A DNA stretch of 64,000 nt from Chryseobacterium caseinilyticum (GTDB lineage: Bacteria; Bacteroidota; Bacteroidia; Flavobacteriales; Weeksellaceae). This document shows positions 1-7,627 of the stretch, one piece after another. Under the pieces are notes generated by a model that was given only the letters and a program-made list of their open reading frames with translations, was not told the DNA's origin and did not search any database. Position 1 is the first letter of the stretch; every line of letters starts with the position of its first letter. The stretch spans positions 1 through 64,000 of the forward strand of contig NZ_JACYFS010000002.1 in the NCBI RefSeq assembly GCF_014837145.1, written 5' to 3'. A program made the position numbers and the translations under genes.

Positions 1-362
1 TTATACTTTTATTTTTTTATTGAGAGAACATTTCCTGCATTACAACCAACGATCCTAACACGAACTTTATGTTCAAATAAACTGTACGGTTTCGAGCAAG
101 AAAATGAGCAGGGATAATCATGTTAGTGAAGCTTAAATGCTTAAAGGGTTTGCCTATCTTATTCTGCTCATTGGTTCTTTCTTTTTTATAGTTTTATATT
201 TAATAAATTTAAGGAATTGCAAACATAGGAAGGGTTTTGCAATAGCGGGCGGAACGTCTAAAATTCACGTTTTGTACTTCGGTTGCAATTTGTATTTAGT
301 TGAAGATAGACTCAGACTCACAAACTCTGCAGTTTTTAATTTTGCAAAACAATGATTGCCAC
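1..362. other. Leading stretch without a supported gene
   Basis: No convincing coding region is visible. A 72-codon reading frame at 137-355 starts with a hydrophobic run but ends in low-complexity sequence, matches no family I know, and probably does not encode a protein. The stretch lies beyond the 3' end of the HxlR gene. It may contain the tail of a feature that starts before the window. Confidence 0.4.
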
Positions 363-719
363 TTATCCTTCCACAATTTTTTTGCGATGCTGTATTCCCC
401 AGTCTTTCAAATTGTTGATGATTGTTTTCAATGTATTTCCATGATCAGTCAGAGAATATTCTACAGTGACAGGTTGGGTTGGATAAACCGTCCGTTTTAT
501 GAGCATATTGATTTCCAGCTCCTTCAGTTCTTTGCTGAGCATTCTGTTTGAAATTCCGTCGATATCATTCAGGATATCCGAAAACCTTCTCTTGTTGTGA
601 TAGCATATTGAAGAGATCACGGCAATCTTCCATTTACCGTGCAGAACGTCCATAGAATCCTGAACTGCACGCATTTCCTGTTTGTATTCTTTTGTAAAAT
701 CTTCTGTATTGCACGCCAT
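363..719 (-). CDS. HxlR-family winged-helix transcriptional regulator
   Basis: This 118-residue protein has the full size and pattern of HxlR/MarR-like regulators. A Cys near the N-terminus (Cys3) is followed by the typical VLHGKWKIAVI segment at about 25-36, the ISNRMLSKELKELE recognition-helix region at about 55-69 and the wing VEYSLTDHG at about 85-94. HxlR proteins bind as dimers to divergent promoters and often sense electrophiles or oxidants. It is transcribed away from the SDR oxidoreductase at 828, and the 108-bp gap holds repeated GTTAC half-sites. It is therefore probably the local repressor or activator of that enzyme and of itself. The effector is unknown. Confidence 0.93.
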   Translation of the reverse strand: MACNTEDFTKEYKQEMRAVQDSMDVLHGKWKIAVISSICYHNKRRFSDILNDIDGISNRMLSKELKELEINMLIKRTVYPTQPVTVEYSLTDHGNTLKTIINNLKDWGIQHRKKIVEG

Positions 720-722
720 AAT

Positions 723-780
723 GTTACCTTGTTACACGGTTGTTACTGTTGTTTTTCGGTACAAAGTTACTAAAAGTAAC
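723..780. promoter_or_regulatory. Probable HxlR operator: GTTAC half-site cluster
   Basis: Four copies of GTTAC begin at 723, 731, 742 and 766. The last forms a perfect inverted repeat, GTTACT-AAA-AGTAAC (766-780). It sits just upstream of the -7 element at 791, where a bound protein would overlap the -33 region of the SDR promoter. Inverted GTTAC-like sites fit an HxlR dimer. The assignment is inferred from position and symmetry. Confidence 0.7.
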
Positions 781-790
781 CAATTGATTA

Positions 791-798
791 TACATTTG
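791..798 (+). promoter_or_regulatory. Bacteroidota -7 promoter element of the SDR gene
   Basis: TACATTTG is an exact match to the Bacteroidota -7 consensus TAnnTTTG. It lies 30 bp before the SDR start codon and directly downstream of the GTTAC inverted repeat, so regulation by the divergent HxlR protein is likely. Confidence 0.6.
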
Positions 799-827
799 TC
801 ATCAGAAATAACAAAACATATTTTACA

Positions 828-1574
828 ATGAATTTTAAAGACAAAAATGTAGTCATTACAGGTGGAAGTACAGGGATCGGATTTGCAACAGCAAAAGCGT
901 TTATTGAAGCAGGCGCCAACGTTCTGATTACCGGAAGAAGTGCAGAAAATTTACAGCATGCGGCTGACAGGATAGCAAGTCCGAAACTCAAAACATTGGT
1001 TTCCGATACTTCAAATTTATCAGGAATTTCGATACTGGAAAAATATGTTGCAGAAAGCGGAAATAAAGTAGATGTTCTTTTCCTGAATGCAGGAACAGCT
1101 GTTTTTACACCGATCGAACAGACCACTGAAGAAGATTTTGACAATCAGTTTAATACGAATGTGAAAGGATATTATTTCACTCTGCAAAAGATGATTCCTT
1201 ATTTTACTGAAGGTTCTTCTGTGGTTTTTAATTCATCTACAGTCGCTACAACGGCTCAGATGTACGGAAGTGTCTATTCAGCGACAAAAGGTGCAGTAAA
1301 TAAAATTGCACAAATTGCAGCAAACGAACTGGCAGGAAGGAAAATCAGAGTGAATATTGTAAGTCCGGGACCTACAAAAACGGAAGGTTTTGACAAAGCT
1401 GTTCCAAGTCTGGATATGCAGAATGAGTTTGCCAATTCTGTAGCATTGGGAAGAATGGGAGATCCCTCTGAGATTGCTAAAGCGGTACTTTTCTTAGCTT
1501 CTGATCAGGCAAGTTTCATTACAGGAACCGAATTGCTGGTTGATGGTGGTGCAATCGGCTATTTGTTGAAATAG
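828..1574 (+). CDS. SDR-family NAD(P)-dependent oxidoreductase
   Basis: This 248-residue classical short-chain dehydrogenase carries the cofactor motif TGGSTGIGFA (about 11-20), NAG at about 88-90, the catalytic Ser of the SSTV segment (about 138) and YSATK with catalytic Tyr and Lys (about 151-155). The C-terminal ITGTELLVDGG is also typical. It should act as a cytosolic NADPH- or NADH-dependent carbonyl reductase. HxlR-controlled SDRs often reduce quinones or reactive carbonyls, but the substrate cannot be told from sequence. It is transcribed alone, with a hairpin about 30 bp after its stop codon. Confidence 0.95.
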   Translation: MNFKDKNVVITGGSTGIGFATAKAFIEAGANVLITGRSAENLQHAADRIASPKLKTLVSDTSNLSGISILEKYVAESGNKVDVLFLNAGTAVFTPIEQTTEEDFDNQFNTNVKGYYFTLQKMIPYFTEGSSVVFNSSTVATTAQMYGSVYSATKGAVNKIAQIAANELAGRKIRVNIVSPGPTKTEGFDKAVPSLDMQNEFANSVALGRMGDPSEIAKAVLFLASDQASFITGTELLVDGGAIGYLLK

Positions 1575-1602
1575 TCGTTCCCGAACAGGATTTTCAGATA
1601 AA

Positions 1603-1640
1603 AACAACCGCAAAGTGTTAAGCTCTGCGGTTGTTCTGTT
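1603..1640 (+). terminator. Hairpin terminator after the SDR gene
   Basis: AACAACCGCA (1603-1612) pairs perfectly with TGCGGTTGTT (1626-1635), giving a 10-bp stem and a 13-nt loop. A weak T-rich tail follows. It is a plausible intrinsic terminator for the oxidoreductase transcript. Confidence 0.6.
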
Positions 1641-1833
1641 TGAAATTATTCATCATCAGCCATTTTGCAGCTTTATCAACCACTTTGTTAAATTAATTCT
1701 GAAGAAAAGTGATATCATTTAATCTGACAGTTTTCAATACTTATTTTTTTACAGCATTTCTTTTTTACTAATTTTGAAGGATATCGTTGAGCAAAAAAAC
1801 AACGTCTTTGAATTAATTTTAAATTCCAAACCC

Positions 1834-2166
1834 TTGAAAAACTATCTCTTCCTCGCCGCCGCCATCCTTTGTGAAACCATCGGAACTTCTTTTCTGAAAA
1901 AGACTGAGCAGTTCACAAAACCGTTGCCCACCATTGTATTTGTAGTCGCAATGACGGCCTCATTTTATCTGCTTACATTTGCTTTGAAGGGAATTCCGAT
2001 TGGCATTGCGTACGCCATTTGGTCTGCTGTAGGAATCGTTCTTATTTCTTTAGTAGGATATTTTGTGTACAAACAAACTTTAGATTTACCTGCCATTTTT
2101 GGGATGGGACTTATCGTTGCGGGTGTAGTAATTATCAATCTTTTCTCAAAATCAGGTGCGCATTAG
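1834..2166 (+). CDS. Small multidrug resistance (SMR) family efflux protein
   Basis: The protein has the four transmembrane helices of SMR exporters, with the membrane-embedded essential Glu in the first helix (AAAILCETIGTSF) and the conserved YAIWSAVG helix-3 segment. These are proton-coupled antiporters for quaternary ammonium compounds or guanidinium and work as dual-topology dimers in the inner membrane. From the TTG at 1834 the protein is 110 residues, the canonical SMR length. An in-frame TTG at 1774 would add 20 residues, but it falls inside a good -7 promoter element (TAATTTTG, 1769-1776), so the shorter form is preferred. No SMR partner gene is adjacent, which points to a homodimer. 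Confidence 0.85.
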   Translation: MKNYLFLAAAILCETIGTSFLKKTEQFTKPLPTIVFVVAMTASFYLLTFALKGIPIGIAYAIWSAVGIVLISLVGYFVYKQTLDLPAIFGMGLIVAGVVIINLFSKSGAH

Positions 2167-2527
2167 AGATTAGGTTAAGGTTAAGGTCAAGGTTGAGGTT
2201 GAAATCAACTTAGTAAACGAGAATAGATACATCCACCTTAATGAATATCTTTCAGATATTTCTTTAAAAAGCTTAACAACTTAATTTATCTTAATGTTTT
2301 AATGGATTAGTACACAATACAGAAAATCAAAGATTTTCAAAACTTATGTGTTCTAAAATATACGCAAACAATTAAAACTAAAAATTGATGTGGTTAATGT
2401 TTCAAAACAAATCACATCTTTGATCTGTTTTTTTGTTCTGTTTTGTTAAAACTTATTGTCTGTAAATTATTTTAGTTTTCTGTAAATCAATATTTCATCA
2501 TCTCAGAAATATCATTATTTTTGTTTA
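2167..2527. repeat. Intergenic region with GGTTAA-type hexamer repeat
   Basis: No gene is visible in these 361 bp. Five tandem 6-bp units (GGTTAA, GGTTAA, GGTCAA, GGTTGA, GGTTGA) occupy 2173-2202. Further on, 2240-2310 has AT-rich sequence with CTTAATG and AAGCTTAACAA words like those of the palindromic element at 28283-28402. The rest is AT-rich leader to the next operon. Confidence 0.5.
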
Positions 2528-3211
2528 ATGATGGAAAATAAGTCCCCTTTCTTAGACACCTTGTTTCTGCTCCGGAAAGAAGGTGTTATGACCATTTTTA
2601 CCAATCTTTTTGAAATTTCAAAAAAGGAAGAAGAAAATGCTGCAGTTTATTTTGAGTCAGAGTTTGAAAAAGAAAGACTCAATTTTCTGTCAGACGAAAT
2701 TCCCTTCAACAAAGATGCAGCTGTTTGGGCAGGAAAAGTTTTGTACCACAGCGCACAGCTGTATCTGATCAGAAAAGACACGGCGAAGGATGTACAGAAA
2801 TTGATTCCACGGTTTGAAGGCAGAAAAGATGTTTCAGCAGTTTTATCGGCAGACTTATCATTAAGATTTTTACCGCAAATCAGGGATGCACTTCATGTGG
2901 CAGACGCTGCGGATCCGGTGGTTAAAATACTGGATGAAATTTTAGCACAGTTTCATTATTCAGCCATCGGTTCAGATGTATATCCTGAAAAAATAAGTTG
3001 GGAGGAAGGTTTGAAAGATAAAACCTACAGAAAACTATATCTCGAAAGAATTGTTGAAAAAAAAGCTTACAAACTGGCCGAAATTCCCTACATCAATCAA
3101 CTTTTGATGGCAGAATTTGGAATGTACAAAGATGTTTTCTGGAGAGATTTGCAGGTGGTTACTACAGAATCAGAAGAGCCACAAAGTGGCGATATTAACA
3201 GCACAGCATAA
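2528..3211 (+). CDS. Unknown protein, first gene of the MoxR-vWA operon
   Basis: This 227-residue, mostly alpha-helical, soluble protein has no motif I recognise. It has no signal peptide or membrane segment and ends in an acidic, low-complexity tail. It is collinear with the MoxR gene 185 bp downstream, though separated from it by a repeat-like spacer that may hold a second promoter. Small helical proteins of unknown function accompany the AAA ATPase in MoxR-vWA-beta-propeller ternary systems, and a role as partner or adaptor is inferred only from context. Confidence 0.75.
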   Translation: MMENKSPFLDTLFLLRKEGVMTIFTNLFEISKKEEENAAVYFESEFEKERLNFLSDEIPFNKDAAVWAGKVLYHSAQLYLIRKDTAKDVQKLIPRFEGRKDVSAVLSADLSLRFLPQIRDALHVADAADPVVKILDEILAQFHYSAIGSDVYPEKISWEEGLKDKTYRKLYLERIVEKKAYKLAEIPYINQLLMAEFGMYKDVFWRDLQVVTTESEEPQSGDINSTA

Positions 3212-3284
3212 AGCCCTGTGAAATATTTAGTAAATGAATTTAAAGCCCTGAAAGGGTGAAATCATAATGAATATTTTTGTATTT

Positions 3285-3392
3285 CTTAGCTGAGTGAAAT
3301 GGAAGATTCGACATAGTCAAACGTCTTTCTGAAAAAAAATATGTATAACAATAGTAAAAAAAATCTTTGCGCTCTTGCGTTTAATAAATAAA
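3285..3392 (+). repeat. Interspersed intergenic repeat, copy upstream of moxR
   Basis: This stretch resembles 25950-26055 over its whole length. Shared landmarks are GCTGAG, GAAAT, AGTCAAACG, ATAGTAAA, AATCTTTGCG and TTGCGTTnAATAAATAA, in the same order. Both copies end just before a start codon, here the MoxR gene and there the YqiK-like gene. It may be a dispersed flavobacterial repeat or a shared leader. Confidence 0.6.
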
Positions 3393-3396
3393 ATCA

Positions 3397-4530
3397 ATGA
3401 CTCAAAATATAGAAAAATTAAACAAAGTTTTAGCCTTCGTGAAAGACACCTTCGTCGGTAAAAATGATGTTGTAGATTTACTTGGAATCTGCCTTTTAGC
3501 AAGGGAAAACGCATTTCTCTACGGTCCTCCCGGAACTGCAAAATCAGCGATTGTAAGAACTTTGGCGAAAACCGTAACCGACGGCAAAAACTTTGAATAT
3601 CTTCTAACCCGTTTCACCGAACCGAATGAGATTTTCGGTCCTTTCGATATCAGAAAACTGAAAGAAGGAGAGCTGTTTACCAATACCGATGGGATGATGC
3701 CCGAAGCATCAATGGTTTTCCTGGATGAGATTTTCAATGCGAATTCTGCGATCCTGAATTCACTTCTGATGGCTTTAAATGAGAAGATTTTCAAAAGAGG
3801 AAAAGAAACCAGAAATCTTCCGGCACTGATGTTTGTGGGAGCAAGCAACGTGCTTCCCGAAGATGAAGCTTTAAATGCACTGTTCGACCGTTTTCTCATC
3901 AGAATCAACGTAGATTACGTGAATCCTGATCTTCTGCAACAAGTGCTTTTGGCAGGCAGAAGACTGGAGAATATTTCAGAAAGTGAAGGTCCTGAAATTC
4001 TTGCCCATGAAATCAAAGAACTTCAGCAGCTTTGTAAAACGGTAGATTTAAAACCGATCTACGAAGTTTATTTAAATACCATCATAAATCTAAGGAATAC
4101 AGGAATTGCGATTTCCGACCGTCGTGCTGTGAAATTACAGAATCTGATTGCAGCAAGTGCTTTAATTTGCGGAAGAAATGAAGCCATCCTGTCGGATCTT
4201 TGGGTGCTGAAACACATCTGGGATACCGAAGAGCAGATTGAAATTCTCGAAGGAATTATCAACAGAACCATCGAAAAAGATGATAACCCCAAATCTCACC
4301 CTCAGGCTTTGCAGAACAAGGCTCCGAATCCGGAAGAAGTAATGAAAGACGTCAAAATTCTGATTGATCAGTGGGAGAACGGAAGTTTGAGTTTCGAGGA
4401 ACAGAATGTGATCAAAGATAAATTAAGATACCTGCAAACCCGTTGCGACTGGATCAGAAATCCTGAGCAGAAACAGTATATCCAACAGGAAATAGAAAGT
4501 TTATGGCAAAAGATTCTTCAGGCAGTGTAA
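3397..4530 (+). CDS. MoxR-family AAA+ ATPase
   Basis: The 377-residue protein has a MoxR core: Walker A GPPGTAKSA (about 44-52), Walker B VFLDEIF (about 107-113), sensor-1 FVGASN (about 148) and an arginine-finger segment ALFDRFLIR (about 160-170). MoxR ATPases form hexamers that remodel or load metal into client complexes and work with vWA proteins. The C-terminal helical extension after about residue 285 is specific to this subgroup. The next gene starts inside its last 28 bp, so translation is coupled to the unknown protein and to the vWA protein downstream. That neighbourhood is the main reason to place it in a ternary system and not with methanol-dehydrogenase maturation. Confidence 0.95.
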   Translation: MTQNIEKLNKVLAFVKDTFVGKNDVVDLLGICLLARENAFLYGPPGTAKSAIVRTLAKTVTDGKNFEYLLTRFTEPNEIFGPFDIRKLKEGELFTNTDGMMPEASMVFLDEIFNANSAILNSLLMALNEKIFKRGKETRNLPALMFVGASNVLPEDEALNALFDRFLIRINVDYVNPDLLQQVLLAGRRLENISESEGPEILAHEIKELQQLCKTVDLKPIYEVYLNTIINLRNTGIAISDRRAVKLQNLIAASALICGRNEAILSDLWVLKHIWDTEEQIEILEGIINRTIEKDDNPKSHPQALQNKAPNPEEVMKDVKILIDQWENGSLSFEEQNVIKDKLRYLQTRCDWIRNPEQKQYIQQEIESLWQKILQAV

Positions 4531-5246
4531 AGGAATTCTGGGCAGAACTTCCCAAAGCCGATGAAGATTTTTTAGGCTCAATCCGTGACTGGAAAAACAT
4601 TCATATTGCTTCGGATGATGAAGTTATATGGCTGAAAGGTTTTACCGATGAACAGGCTATTTCACCGGAAATTCAGCAGTTGCCGAATCTTCTGCTGTAC
4701 GAATTGCGGAACGGACTTTTATTCCGGCCAGGCGCACTGGTGCCGACAAAAAAAATGCGGACAGCCCTGCTGTGGACGGTCATTGATAAAGCTTTAAAAC
4801 TCAGTTTCCCTGTTTCAAATAATAACTTTTTTGGAATTGATGAAACGATTACAGTGAAATTAAAACCAAGCGAAGACGAGCAGCCTGCAACCGCTTTGCT
4901 TTGTCCAATTGCTGATGTTAGAAATTTAATAATGGCATTGCCAAAATTTAAACTTGAAAAAACTGATTGGATTGTCATTGATGATCAGGCACTTTTTATG
5001 GGAAACCCTTTACTGAGTTTTCGCGGAAAAACATTTTGGTCAAAAGACAGTCATTTATTACCGACAGGTTTTGATTTTGAATTTAAAAACATGAGTTCAT
5101 TACTTCAAAGAAAATACAATGCAACTCAGGATCAATGGCTTTTGTGGAATGAAGACGGAAGTGTTTTGCATCTCAGTAAAGAAGATTTTCGGAAGCTTTC
5201 TGTAAGCTCATTCCGTCTCACTGAAAAATCAAAGGAATGGATGTAA
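4503..5246 (+). CDS. Unknown protein between MoxR and vWA genes (bpX-like)
   Basis: This 247-residue soluble protein has no catalytic motif I can identify. It is rich in beta-strand-like segments with repeated aromatic residues, such as FWAELP near the start and LLWNEDGSVLHL near the end. It overlaps the MoxR gene by 28 bp and the vWA gene by 10 bp, so the three are almost certainly made together. By position it corresponds to the bpX-type accessory proteins of MoxR-vWA-beta-propeller ternary systems. That assignment is from gene order, not from a domain search. Confidence 0.8.
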   Translation: MAKDSSGSVKEFWAELPKADEDFLGSIRDWKNIHIASDDEVIWLKGFTDEQAISPEIQQLPNLLLYELRNGLLFRPGALVPTKKMRTALLWTVIDKALKLSFPVSNNNFFGIDETITVKLKPSEDEQPATALLCPIADVRNLIMALPKFKLEKTDWIVIDDQALFMGNPLLSFRGKTFWSKDSHLLPTGFDFEFKNMSSLLQRKYNATQDQWLLWNEDGSVLHLSKEDFRKLSVSSFRLTEKSKEWM

Positions 5247-7627
5247 AAGAATATTTTCAGTCATACAGAGATTATTTTTGGGAATGGCAGACCGATAACG
5301 ATATTGAGGACGATCTGCACCCTCTGGCGAGCCACAACATTATTTATTTTCCGACAGTTGCCTCTGTTGTGGGCTACCGCGTTTACATTATTGAAATTCT
5401 GAAAGAGTTACAGTTGCAGGGATGGCCACCGTTTGGAGCTCTGCTTTTGGTTTTGTACGCCACTCAGGATGGATACAAACAGCTCAGAACTCTTACGGAT
5501 GGACTGAAAAAACACATATCGCGGGAGGAAATCGAAACGTCTTACAACGAAGCGGTTTTTTTACTTAAAAAACTGGAGATTTTAGACCGGAAATATAAAA
5601 CCGGCCGAAACAGAGTTTTTCTTTTGCAGGCATTATTTGCGGGAAACAAGATGAGTCTCACATCAGCAAAATCCAGGGAACTGTGTGATAATTACGTTTT
5701 ACGGCCTAATATTATTGAGAGGTCTGCCAACGTTTTAGAACTCACAGGTAAAGTTTTCAGAAAGGATATTAATGCTCTTGCGTATATCAATCAGAAATTC
5801 CCAACTACAGAATCTATTGAAAAAGCTTTGCAGGGAATTATCGAAATTCCCAAGCTGGAAGACGAAGTTGTAGAAGAAGAAACTACCGTAGAAACCGATA
5901 AAGATTTTATTCAGGAACTTATTGAAGAACCAAAAACTTTTCAGGTTGGAAGTTTAATTAAAAGAATCTGGAGCGGACTCAGAATTCCGATGCGGCATCT
6001 TTCTCCGGGCGAACAGCCGATTGGAGGCGTTTCCGATATGACCAATAAAGGCGATTTCAGTAGAATGCTTCTGTCTGAATTTGCCAATGAAGATGAGGTT
6101 TTCATGAACCGTGTTGCCAACAACGAAGCGTTGTATATTCAGAGAGAAATTCCGCCTGAAGAAAATATTTTTGAAAGAATAATTCTCATCGATACTTCTT
6201 TAAAAAACTGGGGAACGCCAAAAGTTTTGGCTTTTGCATCAGCGATCGCGGTTATCAAGCATCCGAAAGCGCATTCTGAATGCAAGGTCTTTGCCTTGGG
6301 ACAAAATACAGTTCCCATTAAACTGGATAAAGTAGATGAGGTGATTGAAAATCTGAATCATGTAAGTCCAGTTCTCGAAGTTTCGCAGGCTTTGCAGAAG
6401 TTTTTTGATGAAGAACATACCGAGAAAAATCTGGAAGTTTTTTTCATCACCCATCAGGAAAATTTAAACAGTCAAAAGCTTCAGAAAGTGATCCATGAAA
6501 ACAGAGACCAACTGAAATTTCTGGTAACAACTTCTGCAGACGGCGAGCTGAATTTCTACAAACATCACAAAGGAACCAGAAAGCATATGCAGAAAATGAT
6601 GCTTGCGTTGCAGGAACTGTGGGCGAATCCTCCGAAGTATAAGCAGAAATCGCTAAATACAAATTCAGGCAGCAAAAAAGCAGACGTTCCTTTGAACTAT
6701 CCGATTCTGTTCCCGGTTCCGGTTAATAAGATAGCTGCTTTCCTGCACGAAGGTGATTTCTATGTTTTAAGTTCAAAGAAACAGTTGCTTAAAACCTATC
6801 TTTCAGATAATTATTACAATAAAGATTATTACGAATATTACCATATTCACAGAGGATGTGAAGTTTTAATTGAAAATATTTCTATAAAACCGAAAGGACA
6901 GTTTGCATTGGCAAGAAACAAAGCTCAGCATTTTATCCTCGCCCAATATCTGCCGGAAAAACGCTTCCTGTCTAAACTTAATTTAAATACTAAAGAATAT
7001 TCGGAACTGAGTCTTACAGGGAGAAATATTCCGCACAGTTTTGAACTGACTTATTTTAATAAGAAATTCTATCTTCGGGACAACGAATCTCCTCAGATTT
7101 TTGAATTCAGTCCCGACGGAACTTTGGACGTTGAAACGGTAGATAATAATATTGAAATTACAAAAAGCAATATAAAAATAGAAGCTGAACTGAAAAAGCT
7201 CAAGCGCTCCGGAATTAAAATTCTGAGTAATTTTACAAGTATCTGCATCAATGCTGAAGAAAATCTTGTGGTTTCTCACAATGAAATCAATAAACTGTAT
7301 GATAATTCTCTGACGATGTACAGAAACAGGCATCAGTTGCAGATTTTTGCTCAGCAGAACAAAAACAGATTTACTTTTTCCGATGGCAGCGAGGTCATTA
7401 CAGATACCAGAGGTATGCTCACTTTCAGAAGCAGTAACAAAAATATTCCGGAGTTTTATATTCCTTCTTCTGACAATGGTTTTCTGGCAATGGCAACAGA
7501 AAAAGATTTTGGAGGATCCGAATATTATTTACCTAAAAAAAGCCTTCTCAGAGTGAGAAAAATGGAAGAAATGTACAGTGAATATCTGGAGCCTTTTATA
7601 GAACAAATTTGGGAACATGGAACTTAG
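5237..7627 (+). CDS. Large vWA-domain protein with C-terminal propeller-like repeats
   Basis: This 796-residue protein has three parts. The first roughly 230 residues are helical and end in an acidic linker (about 210-225). A von Willebrand A fold follows at about 310-470, with the MIDAS strand IILIDTSLKNW. The canonical DxSxS is degenerate here: Asp and the first Ser are kept, but the second Ser position is Lys. After about residue 490 the sequence becomes repetitive beta-strand blocks (FYVLSSKKQLLKTYL, FYLRDNESPQIFEFSPDG) typical of a beta-propeller. vWA partners of MoxR ATPases recruit clients through a metal-dependent surface, so the altered MIDAS suggests weakened metal binding. It overlaps both neighbours. 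Confidence 0.85.
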   Translation: MDVKEYFQSYRDYFWEWQTDNDIEDDLHPLASHNIIYFPTVASVVGYRVYIIEILKELQLQGWPPFGALLLVLYATQDGYKQLRTLTDGLKKHISREEIETSYNEAVFLLKKLEILDRKYKTGRNRVFLLQALFAGNKMSLTSAKSRELCDNYVLRPNIIERSANVLELTGKVFRKDINALAYINQKFPTTESIEKALQGIIEIPKLEDEVVEEETTVETDKDFIQELIEEPKTFQVGSLIKRIWSGLRIPMRHLSPGEQPIGGVSDMTNKGDFSRMLLSEFANEDEVFMNRVANNEALYIQREIPPEENIFERIILIDTSLKNWGTPKVLAFASAIAVIKHPKAHSECKVFALGQNTVPIKLDKVDEVIENLNHVSPVLEVSQALQKFFDEEHTEKNLEVFFITHQENLNSQKLQKVIHENRDQLKFLVTTSADGELNFYKHHKGTRKHMQKMMLALQELWANPPKYKQKSLNTNSGSKKADVPLNYPILFPVPVNKIAAFLHEGDFYVLSSKKQLLKTYLSDNYYNKDYYEYYHIHRGCEVLIENISIKPKGQFALARNKAQHFILAQYLPEKRFLSKLNLNTKEYSELSLTGRNIPHSFELTYFNKKFYLRDNESPQIFEFSPDGTLDVETVDNNIEITKSNIKIEAELKKLKRSGIKILSNFTSICINAEENLVVSHNEINKLYDNSLTMYRNRHQLQIFAQQNKNRFTFSDGSEVITDTRGMLTFRSSNKNIPEFYIPSSDNGFLAMATEKDFGGSEYYLPKKSLLRVRKMEEMYSEYLEPFIEQIWEHGT

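Noticed and set aside
137..355. 72-codon ORF with hydrophobic N-terminus near the window start
   Set aside because: It lacks a recognisable family and has low-complexity composition. Nothing distinguishes it from a chance frame.
2019..2213. Arg-rich 64-residue ORF after the SMR gene
   Set aside because: It overlaps the SMR gene in another frame and ends in the GGTTAA-type hexamer repeats, which create its Arg/Leu repeats.
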